Assembly: GCA_039980455.1 (NCBI GenBank)
Contig: JBDXCG010000003.1
Span: 1,674,001-1,738,000 of the forward strand
DNA length: 64,000 nt
Origin: CALINF01 sp039980455
GTDB taxonomy: Bacteria; Pseudomonadota; Gammaproteobacteria; Pseudomonadales; Halieaceae
Direction of reading: 5' to 3'
This document shows positions 35,030 through 44,466 of this stretch, piece after piece. Each line of letters begins with the position of its first letter. Position 1 is the first letter of the stretch. Made by a program: the position numbers and the translations under genes. Below the pieces are notes generated by a model. That model was not told the origin of the DNA, ran no database searches, and saw only the letters and a program-made list of their open reading frames with translations.

Positions 35030-37405
35030 ATGGCTTATTGCTTTGGAGAATTCACGCTCGATCCACGCACTGGGACCCTTATAGGCTCCGAAGGTGTGGT
35101 ACCCCTGCGACGCCAGGCCTTTCAGCTATGCGAGGTACTCCTTAAAAATGCCCCAGAGCTGATGACCCGAGATCAATTGATGGACCAGGTTTGGGGTCGA
35201 ACCGTCGTGTCGCCAAACGTGCTCGCCCAGACCATCAGTGAACTGCGTCAGGCACTAGGTGACGATCCACAAGCACCTCGATATATAGAAACCAAGCATC
35301 GGCGTGGCTACCGGATGGTTTGCGAAGTGTCACAGGTTGAATCCCCAAACCGAGATATTCCGGCGCCTGAGTCACACTCCCCAGCAGAATCAACTCATGT
35401 GCCTCAACAGAAATCGCCTAGGCACTTGTTTCAACGACACTGGCTGGGGGCCCTCGCTGTAGCAGGTGTCATCACATTAGTCTGGGCAGGTTTGCGCTCC
35501 GATGAGCAGGATATCCTTTACCGTGAAACTCTCCCTGATATTCGTTCTGCGTTGGATTCCGATGTCTTCGACGCATGGAGTAAAACACGACAAGCACTGG
35601 CTCAACATGTCGGTGACGCTTCGCTGAATCAGATGATGCTAGACCTGACTGTGCCCGTGTCGCTAGATAGTCAGCCCTCGGGCGCTACCCTCATGGTGGG
35701 CCCTTACGACGCTCAAGAGTCAGATTGGGTCGAGCTGGGTAAAACACCGTTAGAGGGGATCAGGCTGCCACTAACTAAGCTTCGCTTCCGCATAGATAAA
35801 CCAGGGTACGTGGACCTGGACGTGGCTCCCAGCGTACTGCCGTTCCCCGAGACGTTTCAGCTTCACACGGAGAGCGCCACACCGGCGGGCATGGTATTCG
35901 TACCGCGCGGGCCTGTTAGTTACATGGGGAAGACGCATGAGCTGCCGGGGTTCTGGATACAGCGTAACGAAGTGAGCAACAGGGAGTACCATGAGTTTGT
36001 GGAGGCCGGAGGCTATGAGCGTCGTGAGTACTGGCAGCACCTGTTGGAGATCGATGGGAAAGAGCTAACCCCGGAGGCGGTGCCGTCAACCTTTGTCGAT
36101 TCAACAGGTCTTCCCGGGCCGTCCACCTGGTCGCTGGGAACTTTCCCCACGGATAAAGGCGATCACCCGGTAGAAGGAATCAGTTGGTTCGAAGCGGCTG
36201 CCTATGCGCGGTTTCGCGGGCTGGAACTGCCCACGGCGTTTCATTGGTGGCGCGCCTCCGGCAGAGGTGGTAACCAGTACCTGAATTTTGCCGACATCAT
36301 CACCACCAGCAACTACCAGAGCGCTGGCACCTGGCCAGTGGGACACGGCGGCCTTGGGCCCTACGGCACTCGAGATATGGCTGGTAACGTAGCTGAATGG
36401 TGTATGAACCCGGGCGGCACCGGGCGACACTTTCTAGGAGGGTCGTGGATCGACAGTTCATACGCGTATATGGACTGGTATGCACAACCCGGGATGAATC
36501 GTGGCGCTGGTTTTGGCGTTCGCCTAATCAAGACAGACAAGGCCATTACGGCTGAACTACAGGCGGCCCTGGAATATGTTGCACCTGCTCCCATCACCCC
36601 CGTGAGCGACACAACATTTGCGATATTTGCGCGCCAGTTCGATTACGACAACTCGCCGCTCAATACTCAGATTGAAAAAGTAGACGGCTCTCAGCGGGCC
36701 TGGCGTCGTGAGCGAATATCATTCGATGCGCCTTACGATGATGAACGGATAACTCTGCAACTCTTTATCCCTACTGCGTCTGAACCGCCGTACCAAGTGG
36801 TGGTTCACTTCCCCGGAGGCGATGCGGTGTTACTGGATGACAGCGAGCAAGCAAGCCTGTTGAGCGTAGAACCGTTTCTGCGCACGGGTCGCGCAGTAGC
36901 CTACCCTGTCTACAAAGGCACGTTTGAGCGCAAAGTGCGACAACAGCGCGGACCGATGGCCGTTCGCAAAGAGATTATTGAGCAGACCCAGGATTTGCGC
37001 CGAACGCTGGACTACCTGGCAACCCGTGACGATATGGCACAGGATAAGATCGCGTTTCATGGGTTAAGCTACGGCGGCATACGCGCCCCCATAATCCTTG
37101 CAGTGGAGTCTCGCTTCGCAACGGCGATGATACTGTCTGCCGGCCTGCCGCCCTACCCGCTGCCGCCAGAAATCACGCTACAGCACTACCTGCCCAGAGT
37201 CACGATGCCTACGCTGTTCATCGGCGGGCTAGATGACTTCAACCAAAACTACGAGACAGCACAGATACCCTTCTTTGAGCTTCTGGGCGCGCCTGACAAT
37301 CAAAAGAAACACGTGACGTTCGAAGGTGGTCATTTACCCACGGGCTACTCCGAACTTAAGAAAGAGGTGATCGCCTGGCTTGATGAAACCCTGGGCAAGC
37401 CGTGA
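35030..37405 (+). CDS. CadC-like winged helix-TM-PEGA-FGE-like-alpha/beta hydrolase fusion
   Basis: The 791-residue protein combines five parts: an OmpR/CadC-type winged helix (about 1-100, ending with HRRGYRM), one membrane helix (about 135-155), a PEGA-like beta domain (about 205-285, SLDSQPSGATLMVG), an FGE/SUMF1-like domain (about 290-510, GNVAEW, LGGSW, GFGVRL) and a prolyl-oligopeptidase/dienelactone-type hydrolase (about 540-790) with Ser680 in GLSYGG, Asp in GGLDDF and His in GGHLPTG. The FGE-like part has no cysteine at the usual active-site region, so true formylglycine formation is unlikely. DNA binding would be cytoplasmic and the rest periplasmic. Related PEGA-FGE-hydrolase chains are known behind kinase domains. 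ATG 35030 is preferred. Confidence 0.88.
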   Translation: MAYCFGEFTLDPRTGTLIGSEGVVPLRRQAFQLCEVLLKNAPELMTRDQLMDQVWGRTVVSPNVLAQTISELRQALGDDPQAPRYIETKHRRGYRMVCEVSQVESPNRDIPAPESHSPAESTHVPQQKSPRHLFQRHWLGALAVAGVITLVWAGLRSDEQDILYRETLPDIRSALDSDVFDAWSKTRQALAQHVGDASLNQMMLDLTVPVSLDSQPSGATLMVGPYDAQESDWVELGKTPLEGIRLPLTKLRFRIDKPGYVDLDVAPSVLPFPETFQLHTESATPAGMVFVPRGPVSYMGKTHELPGFWIQRNEVSNREYHEFVEAGGYERREYWQHLLEIDGKELTPEAVPSTFVDSTGLPGPSTWSLGTFPTDKGDHPVEGISWFEAAAYARFRGLELPTAFHWWRASGRGGNQYLNFADIITTSNYQSAGTWPVGHGGLGPYGTRDMAGNVAEWCMNPGGTGRHFLGGSWIDSSYAYMDWYAQPGMNRGAGFGVRLIKTDKAITAELQAALEYVAPAPITPVSDTTFAIFARQFDYDNSPLNTQIEKVDGSQRAWRRERISFDAPYDDERITLQLFIPTASEPPYQVVVHFPGGDAVLLDDSEQASLLSVEPFLRTGRAVAYPVYKGTFERKVRQQRGPMAVRKEIIEQTQDLRRTLDYLATRDDMAQDKIAFHGLSYGGIRAPIILAVESRFATAMILSAGLPPYPLPPEITLQHYLPRVTMPTLFIGGLDDFNQNYETAQIPFFELLGAPDNQKKHVTFEGGHLPTGYSELKKEVIAWLDETLGKP

Positions 37406-37419
37406 ATCCCAAACAGATC

Positions 37420-37461
37420 ACGGCAGCCCCTATTTCACCAGTGCTCTTAGCTGCCGTTTTT
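37420..37461 (+). terminator. intrinsic terminator after the fusion gene
   Basis: ACGGCAGC (37420-37427) and GCTGCCGT (37450-37457) make a perfect 8-bp stem with a 22-nt loop, directly followed by a run of T (37457-37461). Placed 15 nt after the stop, it is a good Rho-independent terminator despite the long loop. Confidence 0.6.
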
Positions 37462-37753
37462 GGCATCGCGTTTGAATCCGGCGCAGAACAATCGTAAAGG
37501 GCTAATCATTTTTCTATCAATTAGGTGTCCGATAAAAGATGAGCAAACACTGAGGATGGCTACTATACTTTCAACGGACTCCGGCGTTCTGCAGCAGCCT
37601 AGGCGCTACCGCCTAAGCAGAGCCCTTAAGCCAATAAACACCAGAAAATAATTACGCGCATAGCCGGAAATAGATCCGGCGGGTCTATCGGTCTCGATCA
37701 GTAGTTTCCACGCTCGGATTTAGGCTTGATACCGAACATGTCTCCCATAAGTG
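37462..37753. other. intergenic region with two small hairpins
   Basis: No gene is seen. TAGGCG-CTAC-CGCCTA (37600-37615) and GCCGGA-AATAGA-TCCGGC (37663-37680) are perfect 6-bp hairpins upstream of the kinase gene. They may be leader structures or operators; no known riboswitch fold is recognised. Confidence 0.35.
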
Positions 37754-40090
37754 ATGAGCGAGGTCGCAGTGCGAGTCAATCTATTAGTATGTCTGCTGCT
37801 ATTCGCTGGTGTGAGTTCAGGTGCATGGTCGGCAGGCGCTACATTACAACTGACGCCTGGCACAGACGCGCCAGAAGACATTTTTCCCTATATTTCCTAT
37901 AAGATCGCCGAATCTAAAGGCGATATTGCAGAGCAAATTTCCGGCGGCGAGTTTTTAGCGCTAGAGGACAAACGATCTGGCTTTGGCCGGGCAAAAGACC
38001 CCTTACTTCTGGTTCTGGATGTTGAGAATACAGGCGAAACATCCGGTAGCTGGGTGTTATCAACTGGTCGGGTCGTAGTTTTGGCCATGGAGTTTTGCCA
38101 GTTGTACAACTCCGGCGTGCTGGAGTGTTTCGATTCCGTTAACGACAGCGCTATCGGCGAGCGATTACAGCAATATCACTCTCATGTCCTAGAGTTTTCT
38201 CTGCAACCGGGTGAAAAGCGGCGATTGGCAATTCGCTTTCATGGCTCAAATATCAGCATTATCTATCCCTCGTTAAAGTCAGCGCTTGGTCACCAGAAGA
38301 TGATCAGCGCCAACTTTCTAACCACGGTGGGGGCTAGCACGGCTACGCTCGTGCTAATTATTGTTAATGCCTGCCTCTATTTACTTATCAGGAATACCGC
38401 CTTTGGCTTTTTTGTTCTGGCGGAACTGGCCTTTCTCTATCAGAGTTTGCACTTGGTTAACTACACTACGATCTATCTCTTTCCCAATAATTTTGCGCTA
38501 GGGGGGTTTTTCTCGTCGTTAGCACATGTCTGTTTTGGCGCTTTTTCCGTTCGGTTTGCTCAAGTATTTCTCTCTTTACGTCAAAACGCGCCGAGACTCA
38601 ATTCCGCGTTGAACGCGTTTTTGGTACTGGCGGCATTGATAGCGCTCGCTGTTCTAGTTCAGCGCCTAATTCCGTTCACATCCTCCAGAAATGTTGTATT
38701 TCTCTCTGTTTTTATATCGACACTGGCGTCATGCATATTGCCCTTCATTGGTATTTGGTCGGTAATACGGTTAGGTGCTTACTACATACCATTAATGATC
38801 TCCTGGTTGATACTCGGTGGAGTCATCGTTTGGTACACGCTAAGCGCAATGTCGGTACTGACAGGCGCGCACGAGTTTCGCTACTGGTTCGGCATAATAG
38901 GATTTGTGGAGGCGCTCTTTATCAGTATTTCTATAGCGCTGAGTATACGAACGATCCAAAACCGTGAGCTGGCGGCTCAGTCTGAACTTCAGAAAGAGCT
39001 GCAAGAAAAACTGAAATTAGTAGAGCAATCAAAAGAATTGGCACTGAAGCGCAATATGGCATTGACTGAACTGGCTGAAAAGGGCCGACTATTGCTTGCA
39101 GCTGGCCACGATGCCAAGAACTTCCTTGGCGCTATGCGCCATTTATCTGCCTCATTGCTTAACAGCAGCTCAGACAACAAAACTGTCGCTGAAGAAGTGT
39201 CGAATACAGCTGGCATGCTTAATAGAACACTGTCAGTGATTGTATCCAGTTCCAGCGCGGGGGCGTCACGCGAAGACATTCTTGCGCTAGAGACGCTGGA
39301 TGTAGAAAGTCTGTTTGGTGCTCTGAAATTGATACATGAACGCGATGCTATTGCCCGCGGCATCGTTCTCGGGTTTCGCTCAAACGTAAGCTGCTTTCCA
39401 GGTGATCGAACGCTAGTGATGCGGGTTCTCAGCAATTTTATTTCCAATGCCATCAAATACAGTGATAGAGGTCGTGTACTTGTTGTCGCGCGATTACGTG
39501 AAAACGCAATTTTGTTTCAAGTGTATGATCAGGGCAGAGGCATTCCCGCGGAATCGCTTAGTCAGATACTCGATCCGCAGATGGAGCGCCTCAGGCTTAA
39601 CAATGACATTACCGGACAGGGTGTTGGGCTAACTATTGTGCAGCGTCTTGCGGGACAGATGGGCGCAAAGGTTGATGCGTCCTCTATCCAAGGAACGGGT
39701 AGTCGCTTTGACTTGATACTGCCTGTTTTCTCATTACCTCCTCAAAGCTCGCGGTGCCTATTGCTGCCGTCGGACATAATCCAGAAGAGTGCTAAAGAAA
39801 CGGTAGATGCAACTATCACGCTAGTTGAACTCGATCAATTAGGAGAGGATGAATCCGATTTCACTATTTTTGTCACCGCGGCTAGGTATAGCCAGTTGGA
39901 AGCGGGTGATCTACTGCCAAACAGATCACGTATTGTCCTTGTGACACACGATAAATCCATGGAATTTCGCGATGTTTGGTGCGATAGAGTGGGTATGATA
40001 ATTTATTCTCCCATGGACGAAGGCCTGGTGTTTATTGCAATCGACCTGCTCGAAAGAAGCAGGAAGGAGAAAATTCAATCAGGGCATTGA
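37754..40090 (+). CDS. 7TMR-DISM sensor histidine kinase
   Basis: The 778-residue protein has a signal peptide (about 1-27), an extracytoplasmic 7TMR-DISMED2-like domain (about 30-180), seven helices (about 190-400), a coiled linker, and a kinase core. The H-box is unusual: AAGHDAKNFLGAMRHLS with His452 as likely phosphoacceptor. The HATPase part is complete (NFISNAIKYSD, DQGRGIP, GQGVGLTI). About 110 residues after the ATPase form an alternating strand-helix region that may be a degenerate receiver. It overlaps the response regulator gene and is its obvious partner. ATG 37754 follows an in-frame GTG. Confidence 0.88.
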   Translation: MSEVAVRVNLLVCLLLFAGVSSGAWSAGATLQLTPGTDAPEDIFPYISYKIAESKGDIAEQISGGEFLALEDKRSGFGRAKDPLLLVLDVENTGETSGSWVLSTGRVVVLAMEFCQLYNSGVLECFDSVNDSAIGERLQQYHSHVLEFSLQPGEKRRLAIRFHGSNISIIYPSLKSALGHQKMISANFLTTVGASTATLVLIIVNACLYLLIRNTAFGFFVLAELAFLYQSLHLVNYTTIYLFPNNFALGGFFSSLAHVCFGAFSVRFAQVFLSLRQNAPRLNSALNAFLVLAALIALAVLVQRLIPFTSSRNVVFLSVFISTLASCILPFIGIWSVIRLGAYYIPLMISWLILGGVIVWYTLSAMSVLTGAHEFRYWFGIIGFVEALFISISIALSIRTIQNRELAAQSELQKELQEKLKLVEQSKELALKRNMALTELAEKGRLLLAAGHDAKNFLGAMRHLSASLLNSSSDNKTVAEEVSNTAGMLNRTLSVIVSSSSAGASREDILALETLDVESLFGALKLIHERDAIARGIVLGFRSNVSCFPGDRTLVMRVLSNFISNAIKYSDRGRVLVVARLRENAILFQVYDQGRGIPAESLSQILDPQMERLRLNNDITGQGVGLTIVQRLAGQMGAKVDASSIQGTGSRFDLILPVFSLPPQSSRCLLLPSDIIQKSAKETVDATITLVELDQLGEDESDFTIFVTAARYSQLEAGDLLPNRSRIVLVTHDKSMEFRDVWCDRVGMIIYSPMDEGLVFIAIDLLERSRKEKIQSGH

Positions 40091-40686
40091 TAATTGATGA
40101 TCATCAGATTATTGCCGAAGGCTTTATGCGTTTGCTTAAGGAGCAATGCGTGGTCGAGTCTTGTGCGGTCTCGTCTTCGCTAGAACAAACCATTGCACAG
40201 CACGCCACTGGTGGCTTCGAACTCATTTTACTCGATATCAATTTGCCCGATGGCAACGGAGTTGAGCTAGTGTCCTGGCTGAAACAGCGCAACCCAGGAT
40301 CAAGGCTGATTGCAATCTCTGGAAATATCAATCTGTCTATGCTTTCCCAGTTGCAATCACTAGGGGCAGATGGTGTTTACGACAAGGGGGACGCCAGCGA
40401 GGAATTGGTAGCCTTAATCAAGACGGTTCTAGACGGCAAGGATGGATGGCTTTCTTCCGGGGCGCAGAAAGTAGAAGATCGTGCTACTGAACTGGGGCTT
40501 TCACAGCGGCAACGAGAGATGCTCTATTACCTTGGAGAGGGACTTACCAACAAAGAGATTTCCCACCGCCAATCGCTCAGTCAAGCCACGGTCGCGTTTC
40601 ATATCGCCGAGCTCAAAAAGAAGTTGGGCTGCAAAACTAGCAGAGAGATTTTACTGGCCGCGCGCGAGCAGGGCATTCTCTCCTAA
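40078..40686 (+). CDS. LuxR/NarL-type response regulator with a non-canonical start
   Basis: The receiver contains LIIDDHQ, the phosphoacceptor Asp53 in LLDINLPDG and the lysine in YDKGD. The C-terminal LuxR HTH (LSQRQREMLYYLGEGLTNKEI, TVAFHIAELKKKLG) is complete. No ATG or GTG occurs in the frame before the conserved DDH. TTG 40087 would give MIIDDH, cutting the first strand short, and lies 17 nt from the ribosome site; ATC 40078 gives the normal (M)RALIIDDH and lies 8 nt after GGAG (40066-40069). I list ATC 40078 as start, with TTG 40087 as the conventional alternative. It is co-expressed with the kinase. Confidence 0.85.
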   Translation: MRALIIDDHQIIAEGFMRLLKEQCVVESCAVSSSLEQTIAQHATGGFELILLDINLPDGNGVELVSWLKQRNPGSRLIAISGNINLSMLSQLQSLGADGVYDKGDASEELVALIKTVLDGKDGWLSSGAQKVEDRATELGLSQRQREMLYYLGEGLTNKEISHRQSLSQATVAFHIAELKKKLGCKTSREILLAAREQGILS

Positions 40687-40692
40687 AACTGC

Positions 40693-40720
40693 TAGCTGAG
40701 TTTCCCCGGCAGCTCAGTTA
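40693..40720 (+). terminator. hairpin after the response regulator (weak)
   Basis: TAGCTGAG and CTCAGTTA can pair over 8 positions (one G-U) around a 12-nt loop, starting 6 nt after the stop. No T-run follows. A separate 14-bp palindrome GCCGCCGCGGCGGC occurs at 40817-40830 in the same convergent gap. Confidence 0.3.
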
Positions 40721-40874
40721 CTGCATATTAATTTCTATCCGCTAGGCGCTTGCAACCTAGCTTTTCCTAGAAACACTCTCGCACTCACACTGTGTCTGCC
40801 GGAGCCTCGAAAAATTGCCGCCGCGGCGGCCCGGGTCATCAGTTGCCCCAATGAAAACCCGGTGTTTATTGCAA

Positions 40875-43800
40875 TCAGGGCGAATTAATATACACAACGC
40901 GCGGAATCGTTTGCCCGCGACCCCACGGTGCGCCTGAGTCTATGAGTATCTTGCGTAGCGCTGGCATCTCCACAGTCAAAATAACATTGAGTCGCTCATG
41001 CAGCGCCACAAAGTCCGCTTTGGCGTACTCCAAACTACGCATATGCGACGCTGTTGGGCCATAGCTTGTTCCGCCCATACCCCAACGTGCGTGCCCGAGC
41101 CACTTATTGAAGTTGTGCTCGCGTGTGGCACCTACACCTTCGCGGTCAGAGTCTTCAAACTCATCTTGCATTGCCAGTAATTCCTGGTGCAATGCGTGAA
41201 GCTGCTTGTCTGCATCACCGGGTGCACTAGCGCTTCGATCAGCCATATCCATCATAGTGACGGTATCTTCGATAGCATCCTCCAACGCGTAGCGAGCAGC
41301 GCTGACTTGCCCTGCAAGGGATGAAATATCTTTTAGAAAGGCATCACGTTCGGCAAGGCTAGGACCTTCGATAGCGCCGTCGTAGATACGCTGCACCGCA
41401 AACTCGACCGGACCCGAAAGCGTTCGGCTCTCGCCACCCTTCAGTAACACGAGTTCGGCGCTGTAATCACCCGGCGCAACCATGAAGCCACGCGGGGGCA
41501 AGCCCTGCCAATTCGGCGGAGTTTCTACCGAGCCCGAATAGGGGTGGTGTAGATCCCAGGCCACGCGATGGAACCCTTTCTCTGCCGGAGCATCAACACG
41601 GCGGATCACATTTCCTTGAGCGTCACGTATCAACAACTTGAGTGCTGGTGGAGTCTCCCGTCGCTCGGCTTCAACCGCATTCCAACCAGGAAAACGAACA
41701 GCTTGGCCCGAGTCGATAGCTTTCTTCTCTGCATCTTGGCGAATTTTCTCCAATGTTGGAAAACCCTCGGCCAAGTGATAAGTCAGCACCGCGCCAAACG
41801 GTGGGTTTTCTGCCACATAGGTTTGATCACCCGAGGAGCCACGGATTGTGGCACCCAGAACTTTGCGGGGGAAAAACCAGTCTGCGTCGCGCGGTTTAAA
41901 CAGCAATGCTTCTTGCGCTAAAGCGTCTTCAGATACTGCACGCAATGGAGAGTAGTCATCCAACACAAAAAAGCCGCGACCGAAACTTGCGGCCACTAAA
42001 TCGTCTTCGCGCTGCTGGATTGTAATATCTCGCACTGAAATCGTAGGCATTCCAGCGTTAAGCTTCGCCCACTGCTGGCCTGCATTAAGCGTGACAAAAA
42101 CGCCAAACTCAGTGGCCGCAAACATAAGCTCCGGCTTCACATGATCTTGCACGACTCGCCACACTAAATGTTTGTCGGGTATGCCTGTAGTGATGGAACT
42201 AAAACTCTTGCCGCGGTCGCGGCTTACCAGGAGGTATGGCTTAAAGTCACCATACTTATGGTTATCCAGTGCAACGTAAACCGTATTGGCATCGTGCAGG
42301 TCCGCGCGAATGTCGTTCACAAAGGCCGTATCGGGCACACCGGGCAGCGAGCCCACTTCGATTTGTTGCCAGCTATCTCCGCCGTTCTCAGAAACCTGAA
42401 TAAGACCATCGTCAGTACCGGCGTAAAGCAAACCCTCTTCAAGGGGTGACTCGGCCAATGACGTGATCGTGTTGTACTCAGACATAGCCAGCATGTCCCA
42501 CGGAGCATCCCAGCTCCAGGTTTGATCCATAATCGGCAGTGTTAAGCGCTCCTGATCACGGGTGAGATCGCCCGATACCGGGCGCCAATCGTTGCCTCGA
42601 TCATCTGAGCGCCACACGCGCTGGGTAGCGAAATACAGCCGCGTTGGGTTATGAGGACTCACCAGAATAGGCGAGTCCCAATTGGCCCTCTCGGGTGGTT
42701 CGCCAGGCGCTGGCTGAGGGCGGATATACATGGACTCACCCGTGGTGAGGTCGATTCGAGAAATGTTGCCCCTTTGAGACTGGGCATACAGTATGTCCGG
42801 GTTGCCCGGCTCTGTTGCCGGTTGGTGTCCATCACCGCCTAATACCACTGTCCAGTCTGAGTTGCGGATTCCGTTTACATTGTTAGTACGCGAGGGTCCG
42901 CCTTGCGTGTTGTTGTCTTGGGTGCCGCCGTAGATATTGTAGAAAGGCTCAGCATCATCTACGGCCAGTTTGTAGTACTGGGTTAGCGGCAGATTATCGA
43001 TAAACCGCCACGTAACGCCGAGGTCAAAACTCTCATAGATACCACCATCGGTACCCATAATGATGTAGTTCGGGTCTGCGGGATCGAACCTCACTGAATG
43101 GGTATCGCTGTGTTTGGCTTGCTGCGGCATATTTTCAAACGTCTTGCCGCCGTCTTCCGATTGCTGCACAACAGGGCCTACCAGGTAAAGTCGGTCAAAC
43201 TTGTGAGGGCTAGCAACCAGCTCCTGGTAGTAATGTGGGCCAGTACCACCACCCACCGCATCAGCGCCCTTCACCCAACTTCCACCGCGATCAGGCGAGC
43301 GCCAAACACCACCCTCTCGTCGATTGAGCTCAATGGCTGCGTAGACTACGTCGGGATCGATGGGCGAAATGGCAAGACCAATCTTCCCAAGGTTACCGGT
43401 TGGCAAGCCGTTGGTCAGCTTGGTCCAGGTGCGACCTCCATCGATAGATTTATGTAGCCCACTCTCAGGGCCACCGCCCATGTAAGCCGCCACGGTACGA
43501 TGCCGCTGCCAAGTTGCCGCATACAGCACATCTGGATCACGTGGATCCATAACGATGTCAGTGACACCAGTCCACTCACCACCACCGAGAGTTTTCTCCC
43601 ATGTCTCGCCACCATCGGTGGTCATATAGAAGCCCTGTTCGCCTCCCGCTGTCCAAAGGGGACCTTGCGCTGCGACCCATACGGTATTGGAGTCTTCAGG
43701 GTGTACCAGAATTGCAGAAATATGCTCGGAGTTCTGTAAGCCCTTGTTTGTCCAGGACTGTCCGCCATCGTCTGAACGGTAAATACCATCACCATAAGCA

Positions 43801-44153
43801 ACATGGCGCCCACCGACATCTTCTCCGGTTCCCACCCAAACAGTATTAGGGTTGCTAGGGTCTACTGTGACGTTACCGATTGAGTAAACAGATTCGTCGT
43901 CAAAAATGGGGGTCCAGGTTACACCGGCATTAATGGTCTTCCAGACGCCACCAGACCCCACTGCGACATACCAGATGCTGGAGTCCGTGGGATCCCAATC
44001 GATATCAGCGATGCGACCCGACATAAAGGCGGGGCCGATGTTTCGCCATTCGAGTCCGGCGTAAGTACTCTTCTGTTCTTCTTCTTCTGCGGCACATGAC
44101 ACTGCCGTTAACGTTAGAGCTGCTGCAATAAGCAAATGACAATACCGATTCAA
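40875..44153 (-). CDS. exported BNR/sortilin-like beta-propeller protein (VPS10-type)
   Basis: The 1092-residue protein starts at TTG 44153, with AGAAGGGG upstream. It has a signal peptide ending at a cysteine (AVSC, possible lipobox, residues 17-20). The bulk is a chain of BNR/Asp-box repeats such as SDDGGQSW, TTDGGETW, SPDRGGSW and SENGGDSW, forming one or two large beta-propellers like the sortilin/VPS10 and xyloglucanase-type glycosyl hydrolase folds. A C-terminal region (about 800-1092) with helices follows. Related proteins are abundant in marine bacteria and often called glycosyl hydrolases, without shown activity. It diverges from a TonB receptor, with a 14-bp palindrome between them. 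Confidence 0.87.
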   Translation of the reverse strand: MNRYCHLLIAAALTLTAVSCAAEEEEQKSTYAGLEWRNIGPAFMSGRIADIDWDPTDSSIWYVAVGSGGVWKTINAGVTWTPIFDDESVYSIGNVTVDPSNPNTVWVGTGEDVGGRHVAYGDGIYRSDDGGQSWTNKGLQNSEHISAILVHPEDSNTVWVAAQGPLWTAGGEQGFYMTTDGGETWEKTLGGGEWTGVTDIVMDPRDPDVLYAATWQRHRTVAAYMGGGPESGLHKSIDGGRTWTKLTNGLPTGNLGKIGLAISPIDPDVVYAAIELNRREGGVWRSPDRGGSWVKGADAVGGGTGPHYYQELVASPHKFDRLYLVGPVVQQSEDGGKTFENMPQQAKHSDTHSVRFDPADPNYIIMGTDGGIYESFDLGVTWRFIDNLPLTQYYKLAVDDAEPFYNIYGGTQDNNTQGGPSRTNNVNGIRNSDWTVVLGGDGHQPATEPGNPDILYAQSQRGNISRIDLTTGESMYIRPQPAPGEPPERANWDSPILVSPHNPTRLYFATQRVWRSDDRGNDWRPVSGDLTRDQERLTLPIMDQTWSWDAPWDMLAMSEYNTITSLAESPLEEGLLYAGTDDGLIQVSENGGDSWQQIEVGSLPGVPDTAFVNDIRADLHDANTVYVALDNHKYGDFKPYLLVSRDRGKSFSSITTGIPDKHLVWRVVQDHVKPELMFAATEFGVFVTLNAGQQWAKLNAGMPTISVRDITIQQREDDLVAASFGRGFFVLDDYSPLRAVSEDALAQEALLFKPRDADWFFPRKVLGATIRGSSGDQTYVAENPPFGAVLTYHLAEGFPTLEKIRQDAEKKAIDSGQAVRFPGWNAVEAERRETPPALKLLIRDAQGNVIRRVDAPAEKGFHRVAWDLHHPYSGSVETPPNWQGLPPRGFMVAPGDYSAELVLLKGGESRTLSGPVEFAVQRIYDGAIEGPSLAERDAFLKDISSLAGQVSAARYALEDAIEDTVTMMDMADRSASAPGDADKQLHALHQELLAMQDEFEDSDREGVGATREHNFNKWLGHARWGMGGTSYGPTASHMRSLEYAKADFVALHERLNVILTVEMPALRKILIDSGAPWGRGQTIPRVVYINSP

Positions 44154-44262
44154 GGTAAACCCCTTCTATTGACGACTTTGTTCCGTATCATGCGCCGACA
44201 CAGTTACCCAGTTCAAGTACCTACCCACGGAATCTCCAAAAGAATCCGGTATTTTCGATTGC

Positions 44263-44276
44263 TGTAGAGCTCTACA
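44263..44276. promoter_or_regulatory. 14-bp perfect palindrome between BNR protein and TonB receptor genes
   Basis: TGTAGAGCTCTACA is a perfect palindrome located 110 bp upstream of the BNR gene and 190 bp upstream of the receptor gene. It is a natural candidate operator for a dimeric regulator acting on both divergent units. Confidence 0.35.
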
Positions 44277-44466
44277 CGGTGGTGGATCTAACCCCCAATC
44301 ATTACAAGACTTCGGCATGGCAAAATCAGAGGTTTTGGCCTGCAATTCAGCCCACGAGTAACGACACCCCGATTACTTTCTGGCAAGCTACCCTACGTTC
44401 GCCCCAATGTCGTTTTTGACACCACATCGGCAAGACTCAGGAGTTCAACCGCTGATTTCTCTTTTC

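Noticed and set aside
36000..36540. Reading the FGE-like domain as a true formylglycine-generating enzyme.
   Set aside because: No cysteine occurs at the active-site region and no sulfatase gene is present.
40027..40876. Exact 16-mer GGTGTTTATTGCAATC at 40027-40042 and 40861-40876.
   Set aside because: A single shared 16-mer is close to chance expectation in 64 kb; no longer homology or element ends are visible.
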